Source of the DNA: Bacillus kwashiorkori
GTDB lineage: Bacteria > Bacillota > Bacilli > Bacillales > Caldibacillaceae
DNA length: 33,916 bases
Assembly (NCBI RefSeq): GCF_001375515.1
Contig: NZ_CTDX01000005.1
Coordinates: forward strand, 1-33,916
Direction: 5' to 3'
In this document: piece by piece, positions 1-7,845 of the stretch
Layout: the number at the start of each line of letters is the position of its first letter
Position numbering within the stretch: position 1 is the stretch's first letter
Notes under the pieces: generated by a model
Told to the model about the DNA's origin: nothing
Seen by the model: only the letters and a program-made list of their open reading frames with translations
Databases searched by the model: none
Translations under genes and position numbers: made by a program

Positions 1-1203
1 ATTCCAGATCCACCAATGGGAAAACAATTACAAGTGGATTTTGGAGAATACAAAGCTAAGGATCAGAATAATCAAGAGAAGCATTTATGGTTTATATGCC
101 TTGTCTTATCAAATTCGAGATATAAATATGTGGAATGGTTAGATCGGCCTTTCACTACTAGGGATGCTTTACGGTGCCACGAACATGCATTTCAGATGTT
201 CGGAGGCATTACAGAAGAAATTGTTTATGATCAAGATCATCTGATCAGTAAAGATGAAAACGCTGGTGATTTAATCCTCACTGTAGAATTTCAAAGTTAT
301 GTAAAAGAGCGCAGCTTTCGGGTTCAGCTATGTAGGAAAAGCGATCCTGAAAGTAAAGGTCGAATAGAAAATGTAGTTGGTTATGTTAAAAAGAATTTCG
401 CTAAAAATAGAGTGTTTACAAATTTAGAAAAATGGAATGAGCAGTGTTTACATTGGTTGGAACGAACCGGAAATTATAATGTTCATAACACAACAAAAAA
501 GAGACCAGTTGAAGTGTTTGCCCTCGAAAAGCCACACTTACGACCAATCTCTTCAACGATCAACTTCTCTAATGTTGATACTGCTAGTATAACAAGGTCT
601 GTCAGGAAGGACAATACTGTACGATATTTATCCAATCGGTACTCGGTACCACTAGGAACCTATAAGCAGCATAGAGATAATACAGTTTATTTAGAGATTA
701 AAAATGATCGATTAATTATCAGATATAGTCCTGACGGACAAGTACTGGCAGAACATAAAATTGACTCTGGCAAAGGACAGCTTATTCAAGACAGACAACA
801 TACAAGAGATCGAACACAAGGTATTAATGCTTATATAGAAACGATTTCAAAGCGATTTAATCAACAAGAAATGGCCTTAGAATTCTTAGAGAAGATAAGA
901 GAAAAATATCCACGATATATACGTGACCAGTTACAAGTTATATCTAAAGCGATCAATAAAAATGAACAAATTGCAAATCAAGCTCTTGAATATTGTGTAT
1001 CTCAAAAACTATATAGCGCCAATGACTTTTTTGATATTGTGAGCTTTTTGATCCGTGAAAAGGATAATAAGGATGAATCAATGGATTCCATTCTCAAAAT
1101 AAAGCTTACTAATCAAGTGGATGAGGCCGTTTTAAAAGCTAGGCCAGAGGAACGGAAAATGGATATTTACATGAATATTTTAAGAGGAGAAGTTATTAGA
1201 TGA
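1..1203 (+). CDS. istA: IS21 family transposase IstA, 5' end cut by window
   Basis: DDE/RNase-H-fold transposase that cuts and joins the ends of its IS21-type element, with IstB. The frame is open from base 1, so the ATG at 16 is internal; the usual N-terminal helix-turn-helix (about 110-130 residues) lies outside the window. The integrase core starts at once: the first catalytic Asp is in QVDFGE, the second in IVYDQD (the family usually has YDN there), and the Glu is in KGRIENVVGYVKKNF. The C-terminal part (SNRYSVP onward) matches the beta-barrel region of IstA proteins. The stop overlaps the istB start by ATGA, so translation is probably coupled. No frameshift is visible, so the copy may be active if the missing end is intact. 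Confidence 0.95.
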   Translation: MPDPPMGKQLQVDFGEYKAKDQNNQEKHLWFICLVLSNSRYKYVEWLDRPFTTRDALRCHEHAFQMFGGITEEIVYDQDHLISKDENAGDLILTVEFQSYVKERSFRVQLCRKSDPESKGRIENVVGYVKKNFAKNRVFTNLEKWNEQCLHWLERTGNYNVHNTTKKRPVEVFALEKPHLRPISSTINFSNVDTASITRSVRKDNTVRYLSNRYSVPLGTYKQHRDNTVYLEIKNDRLIIRYSPDGQVLAEHKIDSGKGQLIQDRQHTRDRTQGINAYIETISKRFNQQEMALEFLEKIREKYPRYIRDQLQVISKAINKNEQIANQALEYCVSQKLYSANDFFDIVSFLIREKDNKDESMDSILKIKLTNQVDEAVLKARPEERKMDIYMNILRGEVIR

Positions 1204-1967
1204 GTATAGCGATAGAATCATTGCAGGATCAATTGAAACATTTAAGGTTATCAGAAACCGCACAAGAGTTGCCTACTTTTTTAAGGGAAGCAGAAAGTAC
1301 AGATATTTCCTACAAAGAGTTTCTTTATAAAATTCTAAGTTATGAACAAAAACGCAGAGAAGAAAAACAAGTTGAAAGGAGAATTAAATGGGCGCAGTTC
1401 CCTTTTCATAAAACGTTAGAAGATTTTAAATTGGACGAACAACAATCGTTAAGTAAAAAACAATTGAATCAATTAAGTCAATTAACATGGTTAGAGCAAC
1501 AATATAATTTAATATTATTAGGGCCGCCAGGTGTGGGGAAAACACTCCTGGCGACTGGGTTAGGTATGACAGCTATTCAAAAAGGATTTAAAGTAGCATT
1601 TGTGACAATGGGGGAGTTAGTACATCTGTTAAAGACACGAGAAATGATCCGCAAATCTCAGGTTAGAATGAATAGAATAATTGATTCTGATTTAGTGATA
1701 ATTGATGATTTAATGTTCATGGCAATGGATAAAAGAGAAGCAAACCTCTTCTTCCATTTGATCAACCAATTATACGATCGTTCGTCTATTATACTAACTT
1801 CTAATAAAGGTCCAGAAGAATGGGGAGATTTACTAGGAGATCCTGCCATTACAACAGCCATATTAGATCGTATTATTCATAAAGCTGAAGTCATTCATTT
1901 AAATGGGGACAGTTATCGTATGAGACATCGATCTACCATTTTTGAAGGGGAAACTGTTCAAAAATAA
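1200..1967 (+). CDS. istB: IS21 family helper ATPase IstB
   Basis: AAA+ ATPase of 255 residues that assists IstA in target selection and strand transfer. Walker A is GPPGVGKT near residue 108, Walker B is LVIIDDL near 165, and the sensor region ILTSNKGPEEW follows; this is the DnaC/IstB arrangement. The N-terminal helical part (residues 1-90) is typical of IstB. Length is normal for the family (about 250). The start ATG overlaps the istA stop (ATGA), with AGGAG about 14 bases upstream inside istA. The gene ends about 36 bases before the inferred IS end. Full length with no visible damage. Confidence 0.96.
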   Translation: MSIAIESLQDQLKHLRLSETAQELPTFLREAESTDISYKEFLYKILSYEQKRREEKQVERRIKWAQFPFHKTLEDFKLDEQQSLSKKQLNQLSQLTWLEQQYNLILLGPPGVGKTLLATGLGMTAIQKGFKVAFVTMGELVHLLKTREMIRKSQVRMNRIIDSDLVIIDDLMFMAMDKREANLFFHLINQLYDRSSIILTSNKGPEEWGDLLGDPAITTAILDRIIHKAEVIHLNGDSYRMRHRSTIFEGETVQK

Positions 1968-2003
1968 TGATCGGAAATTGTTCAATTCTACTTGACGGTC
2001 ACA

Positions 2004-2119
2004 ATGCGATTTTAAACGGAGATAGTTATATGATTCAATTCATGATTTTGGCTATTGTCGGCATTGTTCTATATGGCATTGGCATTCGTGTATTCAAAGA
2101 AAAGGACTTACCGCTTTAA
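2004..2119 (+). pseudogene. C-terminal fragment of an ABC-2 type permease
   Basis: Directly after the IS21 end the frame reads NAILNGDSY, then a single hydrophobic helix (MILAIVGIVLYGIGIRVF) and the polar tail KEKDLPL before TAA at 2117. A last transmembrane helix followed by a phenylalanine, a basic patch and an acidic/DLP tail is the usual ending of ABC-2 transporter permeases. The rest of the gene would lie on the far side of the IS, which suggests that the IS landed in this gene. Family assignment rests on about 37 residues, so it is tentative. An internal ATG at 2030 could not make more than 29 residues. Confidence 0.5.
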
Positions 2120-2128
2120 TGTGAATGT

Positions 2129-2407
2129 TTACACAAAAAGAGGCAATACCTGTTTTCTATGGTAGTGCCCTTTTTTGAAGAATTTATTTTCTAAAACCTG
2201 CAGCAAAGAATGGACCATTCCATTAACTGTAATGGTCGATAGTATATGAGCGATTTCTTCAGGAGATTCTTTCCGGTCACTATTCAACCATTGCTGAATG
2301 ACCCCAATATGAGCAGATGCAATATAAGAAGCTAAATATTGTCTTGGAACAAGTAAATTCTCCTATTCTATGATTTCGTTTGGAATGTTCTCAAATATCG
2401 TCTAACC
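2129..2407 (-). pseudogene. TetR-family regulator, C-terminal fragment with internal stop
   Basis: On the minus strand a frame ending with TAA at 2129 encodes the C-terminal ligand-binding part of a TetR-like repressor: LVPRQYLASYIASAHIG, then VIQQWLNSDRKESPEEIAH, then a final helix with MVHSLLQVLENKFF. The same frame continues upstream as IFENIPNEIIE but is interrupted by an in-frame TAG at about 2363-2365, and a second TAG near 2406 ends the similarity. No helix-turn-helix domain is present. It faces the ABC permease fragment tail to tail, so it may once have controlled that transporter. Clearly nonfunctional. TetR_C assignment is from pattern recognition. Confidence 0.65.
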
Positions 2408-2410
2408 TAG

Positions 2411-3211
2411 GTAGCATGGCATGCAAAAATTTCCTTCCCAACATTGATTGTTTTAGCTATTGTTCACTACTTTTGGCAAAAATATTGTGATAAAAAAGAG
2501 GGACAAGCAGCCTTTGTTGCCATTGATGAAACTAAACTTCAAAAACAAAACGACATTTCAGTTCCGGGATACTATGCAATCTTACCGGTACTACCACTCA
2601 TTCTTATTTTAATTGTTGGTGTAATGGCAATGTTTGTTGAAAATATTAAGATGGATATTTTCGTATTAACATTTATTTCATTCTTTATTGCTCTAATAGT
2701 TGAAGTTATTCGGAAAAGGTCCTTTAAGAATGTGCAGGAATCTGCAACTGAAATATTTAAAGGGATGGGTCAAGGATTTAGTCAAGTTGTTATGCTAGTT
2801 GTTGGTGGCTCATTATTTACAGTGGGGATTCAATCTCTTGGTGTAATTGATAGTTTATTATCTTCAGTACAGTCATCATCCTCTGCAGGTATCTTTACAT
2901 CATTATTCTTTAGTGGTGCTACTGCATTATTTGGTATTTTAAGTGGTGGTGGTCTAGCCATGTTCTATGCAGTTATCGATTTAATCCCTAATGTGGCTTC
3001 GAAAGCTGGAATCGATGGTATAGTAATTACACTACCAATGCAAATGATTGCAAACTTAGCAAGAACAATTTCTCCAGTTGCTGCAGTTGTAATGATTGTT
3101 GCATCAACTGTAGGTGTTAGCCCTGTCAGAATCTTAAAACGGACGGCTGTACCAACAATAATCGGTATCATTATGGTGGTTGTGCTATCACTAATAATCT
3201 TACCTTATTAA
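2411..3211 (+). pseudogene. DcuC-type C4-dicarboxylate carrier, N-terminally truncated
   Basis: Open frame from 2411 with no proper start: the TTG at 2444 has no ribosome binding site and the frame reads back through residues HAKISFPT to the joint with the TetR fragment. The roughly 260 residues correspond to the C-terminal half of the DcuC family (full length about 450). Visible are about six membrane helices, the loop VEVIRKRSFKNVQESATEIF followed by KGMGQGFSQVV, a glycine-rich stretch GILSGGGLAMFYA, and the conserved end ARTISPVAAVVMIVASTVG with SPVRILKRTAVP. An intact protein would exchange fumarate, succinate or related acids. The missing N-terminal half means that this copy is almost certainly dead. 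Confidence 0.75.
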
Positions 3212-3275
3212 AGTCTTGATTGGATAGGATAATCTTAAGAATACTATCTAATTTACAGGCTATCTCGCTTGCCTT

Positions 3276-3320
3276 GCTCCCCTTAAAGTAGCCAGAGTAA
3301 AAAACTGTTTAAGCTTAGGG
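3276..3320. repeat. Small dispersed repeat, copy A
   Basis: An imperfect inverted repeat, CTCCCCTTAAAG at the left and CTTAGGGGAG at the right, around a core with GTAGCCAGA and an A-run. A related copy lies in opposite orientation near 29450-29492. The core GTAGCCAGA followed by A-rich sequence, the CCCTTAA left arm and the TTTAG(G)GGGAG right arm are shared. Located between the DcuC remnant and an orphan terminator. The nature of the element is unknown. Confidence 0.45.
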
Positions 3321-3426
3321 GAGTTTTCTTGTGTTTAGTAAACGATTAAATAGATGCGTAATGTGGTTATTGTTTACACTGTTAAGGTAACTACAAAAAA
3401 AAGTATTGATACGTGCTTGATTTCAA

Positions 3427-3459
3427 GGCTCTTTTCACTTTGTGGAAAGGGTCTTTTTT
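3427..3459 (+). terminator. Rho-independent terminator without an evident gene
   Basis: A 12-bp stem (GGCTCTTTTCAC paired with GTGGAAAGGGTC, including G-U pairs), a three-base loop and then TTTTTT. It is strong, but the nearest upstream gene on this strand is the DcuC remnant ending 216 bases away. It could end that old transcript or a small RNA. Confidence 0.7.
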
Positions 3460-4060
3460 ATCCCTAAAAAGAGACAATGAGATACGTAAAAGAACACCAT
3501 CTATTATCAAAAAAAAGCCCAAGAAATTTGACGAAATTTGTATAATGAATTATCTGGATTTTCTGTTAACAATGACTAAAATTGTAAATAGGAACGTTTC
3601 TGTCAGAGAAGGTTAAAGGGGGTCGATAAAAAGAGACTTCTTGGTTGACTGCGGTGTGTCAAAATATTGCTGAATACCCGAATTTGTTATCAAGTGAGCT
3701 CAAGATTGATGGAGGAAAATTTAGAAAATTAATCAGACCACAAAATCAATTCTTCTTATCTAAATGGACTTTTTGAAATATGACGTACTAAGTTTGTTTC
3801 GCTGACAGAAATTGAGTGTTTTTAATATGTCATATACTGTTATTCACGACTGTTTATTCGATTACTATATTTATCACTTGAATTCTACTAGCCAGATGAA
3901 TGTTGTTGGAGCACTGGTTACTGGGCGTACTGCAGTAGGTAGTTATAACAATAACCAAAAAGCTGAGACAATATACCCAGGTGATGCTAAAAGAGTAATT
4001 AAGTTAAAAGGATATTACAACTAATTATAGAAATAGGGTGTATCATTGCAATGTTTGGAT
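3460..4060. other. Gene-poor stretch with unassigned open frames
   Basis: No convincing gene. An open plus-strand frame at about 3630-3776 encodes an ending such as AEYPNLLSSELKIDGGKF but has no start codon with a ribosome binding site. A second at 3812-4024 would start with TTG without a binding site and ends NVVGALVTGRTAVGSYNN, then DAKRVIKLKGYYN. Both could be tails of decayed genes, which fits the degenerate surroundings, but I do not recognise either family. Confidence 0.3.
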
Positions 4061-4075
4061 TGGAATAAATTTATA

Positions 4076-4103
4076 TTGACCTGATAAATGACTAAAGTAT
4101 GTT
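4076..4103 (+). promoter_or_regulatory. Candidate sigma-A promoter for the lipoprotein gene
   Basis: TTGACC, a 16-base spacer and TATGTT, about 80 bases before the start of the lipoprotein gene at 4185. Match to consensus is moderate; no other good candidate is seen in this gap. Confidence 0.4.
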
Positions 4104-4184
4104 AGAAAGGAAATTAAGAAAATTAGTGATAAATTTTGTTATGTTAATTTCCATATAATCGTAAAAATTTAAGGAGGAAACTCA

Positions 4185-4832
4185 ATGAAATATATTTATA
4201 TGTTAGTAATTTTATTTACTCTAAGTGCATGTTCATCGACAGCAACGGAAAAAAGCAACGAAAATAAAGCTAATTATAATGAAAATTCGCCAGGAAATAA
4301 ACAAAATGCATCACAAACATCCTCTGGGTATTTCGCTAAAGATGAAGGTAAACTATCTACTCACGATTCAGCAATAGCTTATGAAATGTGTGCGAAAGTA
4401 CTAGATGATTACTATAAAGCGATATGGAACGGTACGGATATCGACCTGGATGCATTTATCGAAAACGATAATCTGAAACGATATACACAAAAGAAAATTC
4501 AATCCCAACATGATTTGTATGCCGAATTTAATAATAAAGTAGAAAATATTAAAATTGGCGACAAAAAAGTGGAATTTACAGACGATAAGGATGGAGGTTA
4601 TCTTTATTTAAAATTGCCGGTTGAAATTAATATGACTACAGGTAGTCGTGGTGAAGTAACAGAGTTTCTTGTACGTAATATAAAAGGCAAGCTATTCATT
4701 GTTGATTGGTACTCTGGCACAAAAGATAGTTATGATTTCACGGTGCGTGGAGAAAATCAAACAATTAACAACCCCGATATATGGAATGACGGTGAATGGG
4801 TAAAAAAGTTAGATAGTAAAATGGAGATGTAA
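4185..4832 (+). CDS. Putative lipoprotein of unknown function
   Basis: A 215-residue protein with a lipoprotein signal peptide: short basic start, hydrophobic helix and the lipobox LSAC with the lipidated Cys at residue 16, so it should sit on the outer face of the membrane. Residues 20-60 are a Ser/Asn/Lys-rich flexible linker. The folded part runs from about residue 65 to 215 and has no motif that I can assign; alternating charged and aromatic strands (GGYLYLKLPVEINM, KLFIVDWYSG) suggest a beta-rich fold of the NTF2-like or DUF-type lipoprotein kind. The start is set by a perfect AAGGAGG seven bases before ATG. It appears monocistronic and converges on the catalase gene across a shared terminator. 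Confidence 0.75.
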   Translation: MKYIYMLVILFTLSACSSTATEKSNENKANYNENSPGNKQNASQTSSGYFAKDEGKLSTHDSAIAYEMCAKVLDDYYKAIWNGTDIDLDAFIENDNLKRYTQKKIQSQHDLYAEFNNKVENIKIGDKKVEFTDDKDGGYLYLKLPVEINMTTGSRGEVTEFLVRNIKGKLFIVDWYSGTKDSYDFTVRGENQTINNPDIWNDGEWVKKLDSKMEM

Positions 4833-4997
4833 AAAGCAAAGTGATAAAATTGCATTGGGTAAAAGGATTTTAAAGATTTTAGTATATGAGAGTTACGATT
4901 AGTATTTAGAAAAGAGCAAACGGAAGACTGTTCATAACTTCAACATACATTAAAGAATCATCTAGAAACAAAAAAAGTAAGATAAGAGTAAAATAAA

Positions 4998-5036
4998 ATG
5001 GAAAGAGCTTCTCATAATTGCTCTTTCCATCTTGTT
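4998..5036. terminator. Terminator between convergent lipoprotein and catalase genes
   Basis: Perfect 11-bp stem ATGGAAAGAGC / GCTCTTTCCAT with an 11-base loop. On the minus strand it is followed by a T-rich stretch (TTTTATTTTACTC), so it mainly ends the catalase transcript; on the plus strand the tail is less T-rich. Confidence 0.8.
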
Positions 5037-5040
5037 ACTA

Positions 5041-7098
5041 TTATGTTCGATTCCAAAACCGCTGTTGGGCAATGGCAGCAACAAATTCGCTACCGAAATT
5101 CGGGTTATTTGCCGCAAACACAACCCCAGCTAAATTGTTATTTGACGATGTTTGAATATAATTTTGCGCTGAAGAGGCAACACCAACTGGTTTATAATTT
5201 TTATATGCTACATGGAAAAATTCCTCCATTACCATATTAAACTTTGCTTGATTTCTTGCATTGCCACCTACAATGTATAGCGAATCATAAAGGTAAGGAC
5301 TAGCGGTAAAGAAATTTCGTTGGACTTTCAGTTGTGTGCCATTTGCACCAGTAACAGTACCGAGTGTTTCGCTAACAATTTCAACAAAAACCCCATTTTG
5401 ATGTAACGTTTTTAGTACATTTGTTACTTCCGTGTCGTCAAATCCTTCACCAATTAATACACCGACCTTTTGAGTTTGTGCGAATTTCGGTGTATTTTCT
5501 TGACTAAGAGATGGATAGCGAGTGGACACAGGTACGTGATTTCCAGTTGGGCGCTGAACTCCTATATTATCTGCCACAATAGAAGCGAGTTCTTTATCGA
5601 CATTCACAAGTAAATTGACATTTTGTTGGCGAATCGATTCACTGATGACATTCCCAAGTTGATAGCTAAATCCATCAATTGTTGCTTGCTTTTCAGTTGG
5701 CGTTAAGCTATTCCAAAAAATCCTAGTTTGACTAAAGAAATCATTAAATGATTCACTTCTACCGCGAATTACGTGACCTTCTACCCGTTTTGGATAATGG
5801 ACATAACCTCCTTTTTCAGGTGGAGTGGTGTATGGGGTATTATTTGCTAATGAGTTGTTGCGATAATTGACTTGATCGACATCAATTCGCTGTCTCATGA
5901 AACCACGTCGTGTGTTGTTTGTAAACGGACAAAGCGGGCGGTTAATCGGTAATTCATCATAGTTGGCACTGCCAAGTCGATGTTGTTGTGTATCTCGGTA
6001 AGCAAATAGTCTTCCTTGAAGAACTGGGTCATTAGAAAATCCAATACCTGGAACGACGTTAGCTGGGTTGAATGCGACTTGTTCAGATTCTGTATGATAG
6101 TTATCAATATTTCTATTTAAAGTTAGTTTCCCAATAATTTCAACTGGTACTAACTCCTCTGGCCAAAACTTTGCGGGATCTAAAATGTCAAAATCGAACT
6201 TAAATTCATCTTCTTGTTTAATTAATTGTACCCCAAGTTCGTACTCAGGGAAAAACCCACGATCAATCGCTTCACGAAGATCTTTCCGGTGAAAATCAGG
6301 ATCAATTCCACCGAGTTTTATTGCCTCTTCTTGCGTCAAGGAATGAACTCCGAGAACAGGTTTCCATACGAACCGAACAAAGGTAGCTACACCTTCTTCA
6401 TTTATAAATAAGTAAGTATTAATGGACCACGACTCCATCATTCGATAACTTCTTAAAATACCTCTAGGTGACATAATCCATGTGACCATATGAAGTGACT
6501 CTGGGTTATTAGCCACATAGTCCCAAAACCGATCATGGGCACCAGTAGCTGTCGGAATATCATCATCTTGCTTAGATTGATAGGCATGAATTACATCGGG
6601 GAACTTCATCGGGTCTTGTACGATTAACACAGGCATGGCAATCATTGTTAGGTCATAATTGCCTTCTTCCGTATAAAACTTCACACCTTTACAACGTAAG
6701 TCCCGAGCAGTATCATACGACCCTCTTGAACCTTGAACAGTGGAAAAACGAACAGTTACTGGCGTCTTTTTACCAGGTTTCTGTAAAAAACCAGCCATCG
6801 TTACATGTCTCATTGACTTGTAACATTCAAACTCACCGTGGGCACTGTAACCTCTAGCATGAACGACTCTTTCTGGTATCTCTTCTCGGTTAAAATGTGC
6901 CATTTTTTCCAAGAAGTAAAAATCCTCGATTAACCCTGGACCACGTTCCCCAGCTTTTAAAATTTCGCTATCATTCGATACTTTTAATCCTTGTTTCGTA
7001 GTTAATGGTTTCCCAGTATTTTTTATACGGTATTGATCCAGTTGCTGCTGTTTGGCATCATTGGTAGGTTTGAGGTTTCTTGATGATTTTTCGTCCAT
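5041..7098 (-). CDS. katE: Large-subunit catalase with C-terminal GATase-like domain
   Basis: A 685-residue heme catalase of the large-subunit clade (HPII/KatE type) that should split hydrogen peroxide into water and oxygen in the cytoplasm. Visible: distal His in ERVVHARGYSAHG near residue 80, RFSTVQGSRGS with the pocket Ser, GVHSL, PEELVPVEIIGKLTLNRN, and the proximal heme ligand region RLFAYRDTQQHRLG with the Tyr. From about residue 545 a flavodoxin-like DJ-1/PfpI-type domain begins (VGVLIGEGFDDTEV). Unusual: the conserved DLVGNN(T)P motif carrying the distal Asn is DLTMIAMP here, so both Asn residues are gone; activity may be altered. The start at 7098 (MDEKSS) is preferred over 7110 because GATGGGTGATC lies just upstream of it like a Shine-Dalgarno sequence. 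KatE of B. subtilis has similar length and is a stress gene. Confidence 0.9.
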   Translation of the reverse strand: MDEKSSRNLKPTNDAKQQQLDQYRIKNTGKPLTTKQGLKVSNDSEILKAGERGPGLIEDFYFLEKMAHFNREEIPERVVHARGYSAHGEFECYKSMRHVTMAGFLQKPGKKTPVTVRFSTVQGSRGSYDTARDLRCKGVKFYTEEGNYDLTMIAMPVLIVQDPMKFPDVIHAYQSKQDDDIPTATGAHDRFWDYVANNPESLHMVTWIMSPRGILRSYRMMESWSINTYLFINEEGVATFVRFVWKPVLGVHSLTQEEAIKLGGIDPDFHRKDLREAIDRGFFPEYELGVQLIKQEDEFKFDFDILDPAKFWPEELVPVEIIGKLTLNRNIDNYHTESEQVAFNPANVVPGIGFSNDPVLQGRLFAYRDTQQHRLGSANYDELPINRPLCPFTNNTRRGFMRQRIDVDQVNYRNNSLANNTPYTTPPEKGGYVHYPKRVEGHVIRGRSESFNDFFSQTRIFWNSLTPTEKQATIDGFSYQLGNVISESIRQQNVNLLVNVDKELASIVADNIGVQRPTGNHVPVSTRYPSLSQENTPKFAQTQKVGVLIGEGFDDTEVTNVLKTLHQNGVFVEIVSETLGTVTGANGTQLKVQRNFFTASPYLYDSLYIVGGNARNQAKFNMVMEEFFHVAYKNYKPVGVASSAQNYIQTSSNNNLAGVVFAANNPNFGSEFVAAIAQQRFWNRT

Positions 7099-7144
7099 AT
7101 GATCACCCATCCTAACTATTATAATTTAAATACCATATATATCC

Positions 7145-7169
7145 TATGCCTCTTTTCTGAATTTATAAC
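7145..7169 (-). promoter_or_regulatory. Weak candidate sigma-B promoter for catalase
   Basis: Reading toward the catalase gene: GTTATA, a 13-base spacer, GGCATA. This is a four-of-six match at each box to GTTTAA and GGGTAT, the general-stress sigma-B pattern, about 46 bases before the start codon. The B. subtilis large catalase is under sigma-B, which makes it plausible, but the match is weak. Confidence 0.3.
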
Positions 7170-7196
7170 TTTTTTTATAAAAAAACTACTGATTAA

Positions 7197-7568
7197 AAAG
7201 AGGTAAGGATAATTTTCCAATCTCTTCCATTAGCAGAAGGAAAAATTGTCTTTGACGAAGTTTTGGCTAAGCAGTATCTTGAAAATAGTTTGGAAAGAAA
7301 TCTCAAAATATCGCGTGTGGAAGAAAACCGATATTCTCCTAACCCGAATTCCTTTTTAAAGAATGATGTCCATGTAGAATTTCTGGATTTTATAGACGAT
7401 CGTGTTGCTCGTACTTACCCTTTTGTTTATAATCCACCTTACAATAACATCGTAGAAAGGATTAACGGACCGTCAGTAATTGCGGTTATTACGACGAAAA
7501 GTCCACGTTGGTTTTATGGTAAAGAAACAATTATACGACAAGCTGCGGTATATGAATACAAAAAATAG
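7197..7568 (+). pseudogene. Unrecognised gene remnant, N-terminally truncated
   Basis: The frame is open from 7197 to 7568 (about 123 residues) with no start codon that has a ribosome binding site; the TTG at 7263 is internal. It reads SLPLAEGKIVFDEVLAKQYL, continues through a region with VEFLDFIDDRVA, and ends GPSVIAVITTKSPRWF and IIRQAAVYEYKK. The amino-acid pattern is protein-like (alternating helices, a strand-rich C-terminus), so it is probably the C-terminal part of a real gene whose front has been lost. I do not recognise the family. It lies just behind the catalase promoter region, so a deletion joint near 7196 is likely. Confidence 0.4.
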
Positions 7569-7619
7569 AACAAATTTTTACAACTTTGCCCTTTCCTTAC
7601 ATTATTGTTGAGTAATAGA

Positions 7620-7648
7620 TTGCTATCTAAATAAATTCCTTTTATAAT
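7620..7648 (+). promoter_or_regulatory. Sigma-A promoter of the surface protein gene
   Basis: TTGCTA, exactly 17 bases, then a perfect TATAAT. Transcription would start near 7655 and give a leader of about 190 bases before the ATG at 7846. Confidence 0.65.
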
Positions 7649-7654
7649 AGAGAC

Positions 7655-7845
7655 AAGTATATTATTATTTTAATTTTTTGATAGCAACCTAACTGTTAGG
7701 TTAGCAGGCTAGGAATCTCAACAATAACTGGTCCTTTGGGGCGGAAGTTAAGCGAATGTTAGTATTTATATTTCTAACGTTCTATTAATTTTACTCCTGA
7801 AGGGCCTTTTTTGTTGAAATTTATCTCAGGAGAGGAGCAATTATT
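7655..7845 (+). promoter_or_regulatory. Structured 5' leader, possible RNA regulator
   Basis: The long leader can fold into several helices. AACCTAAC/GTTAGGTT (7686-7702) is a perfect 8-bp hairpin. GGTCCTT (7730-7736) pairs with AAGGGCC (7800-7806), closing a multi-branch region, and is followed by TTTTTTG, so the last helix is terminator-like. Inside it AATGTTAG (7755-7762) pairs with CTAACGTT (7774-7781). CTCCTGA (7794-7800) can instead pair with TCAGGAG (7826-7832), which overlaps the ribosome binding site. Alternative pairings of this kind are typical of riboswitches and attenuators. It does not match any riboswitch consensus that I know. Confidence 0.45.

Larger units (their letters stand above)
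1..2003 (+). mobile_element. IS21-family insertion sequence, right part
   Basis: The pair of overlapping genes, a DDE transposase (istA) followed by an AAA+ helper (istB), is the hallmark of IS21-family elements. The left end lies outside the window. The right end is most likely at 2003: read on the minus strand the element begins TGTGACCGTCAAG, which fits the 5'-TG...CA-3' ends of the family, and sequence just beyond it reads as the tail of an unrelated membrane protein. The exact boundary is an inference, because the left terminus and target duplication cannot be seen. Confidence 0.85.

Noticed and set aside
3413..3616. Open frame of 67 codons starting near 3413
   Set aside because: It runs through the terminator stem and T-run and starts TTG with no binding site.
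4998..5240. Plus-strand open frame of 80 codons overlapping the catalase 3' end
   Set aside because: Shadow of the catalase gene and the terminator; no binding site and no protein-like pattern.
7655..7812. Match of the leader to c-di-GMP, cobalamin, SAM or T-box RNAs
   Set aside because: None of the conserved core sequences of these classes is present.
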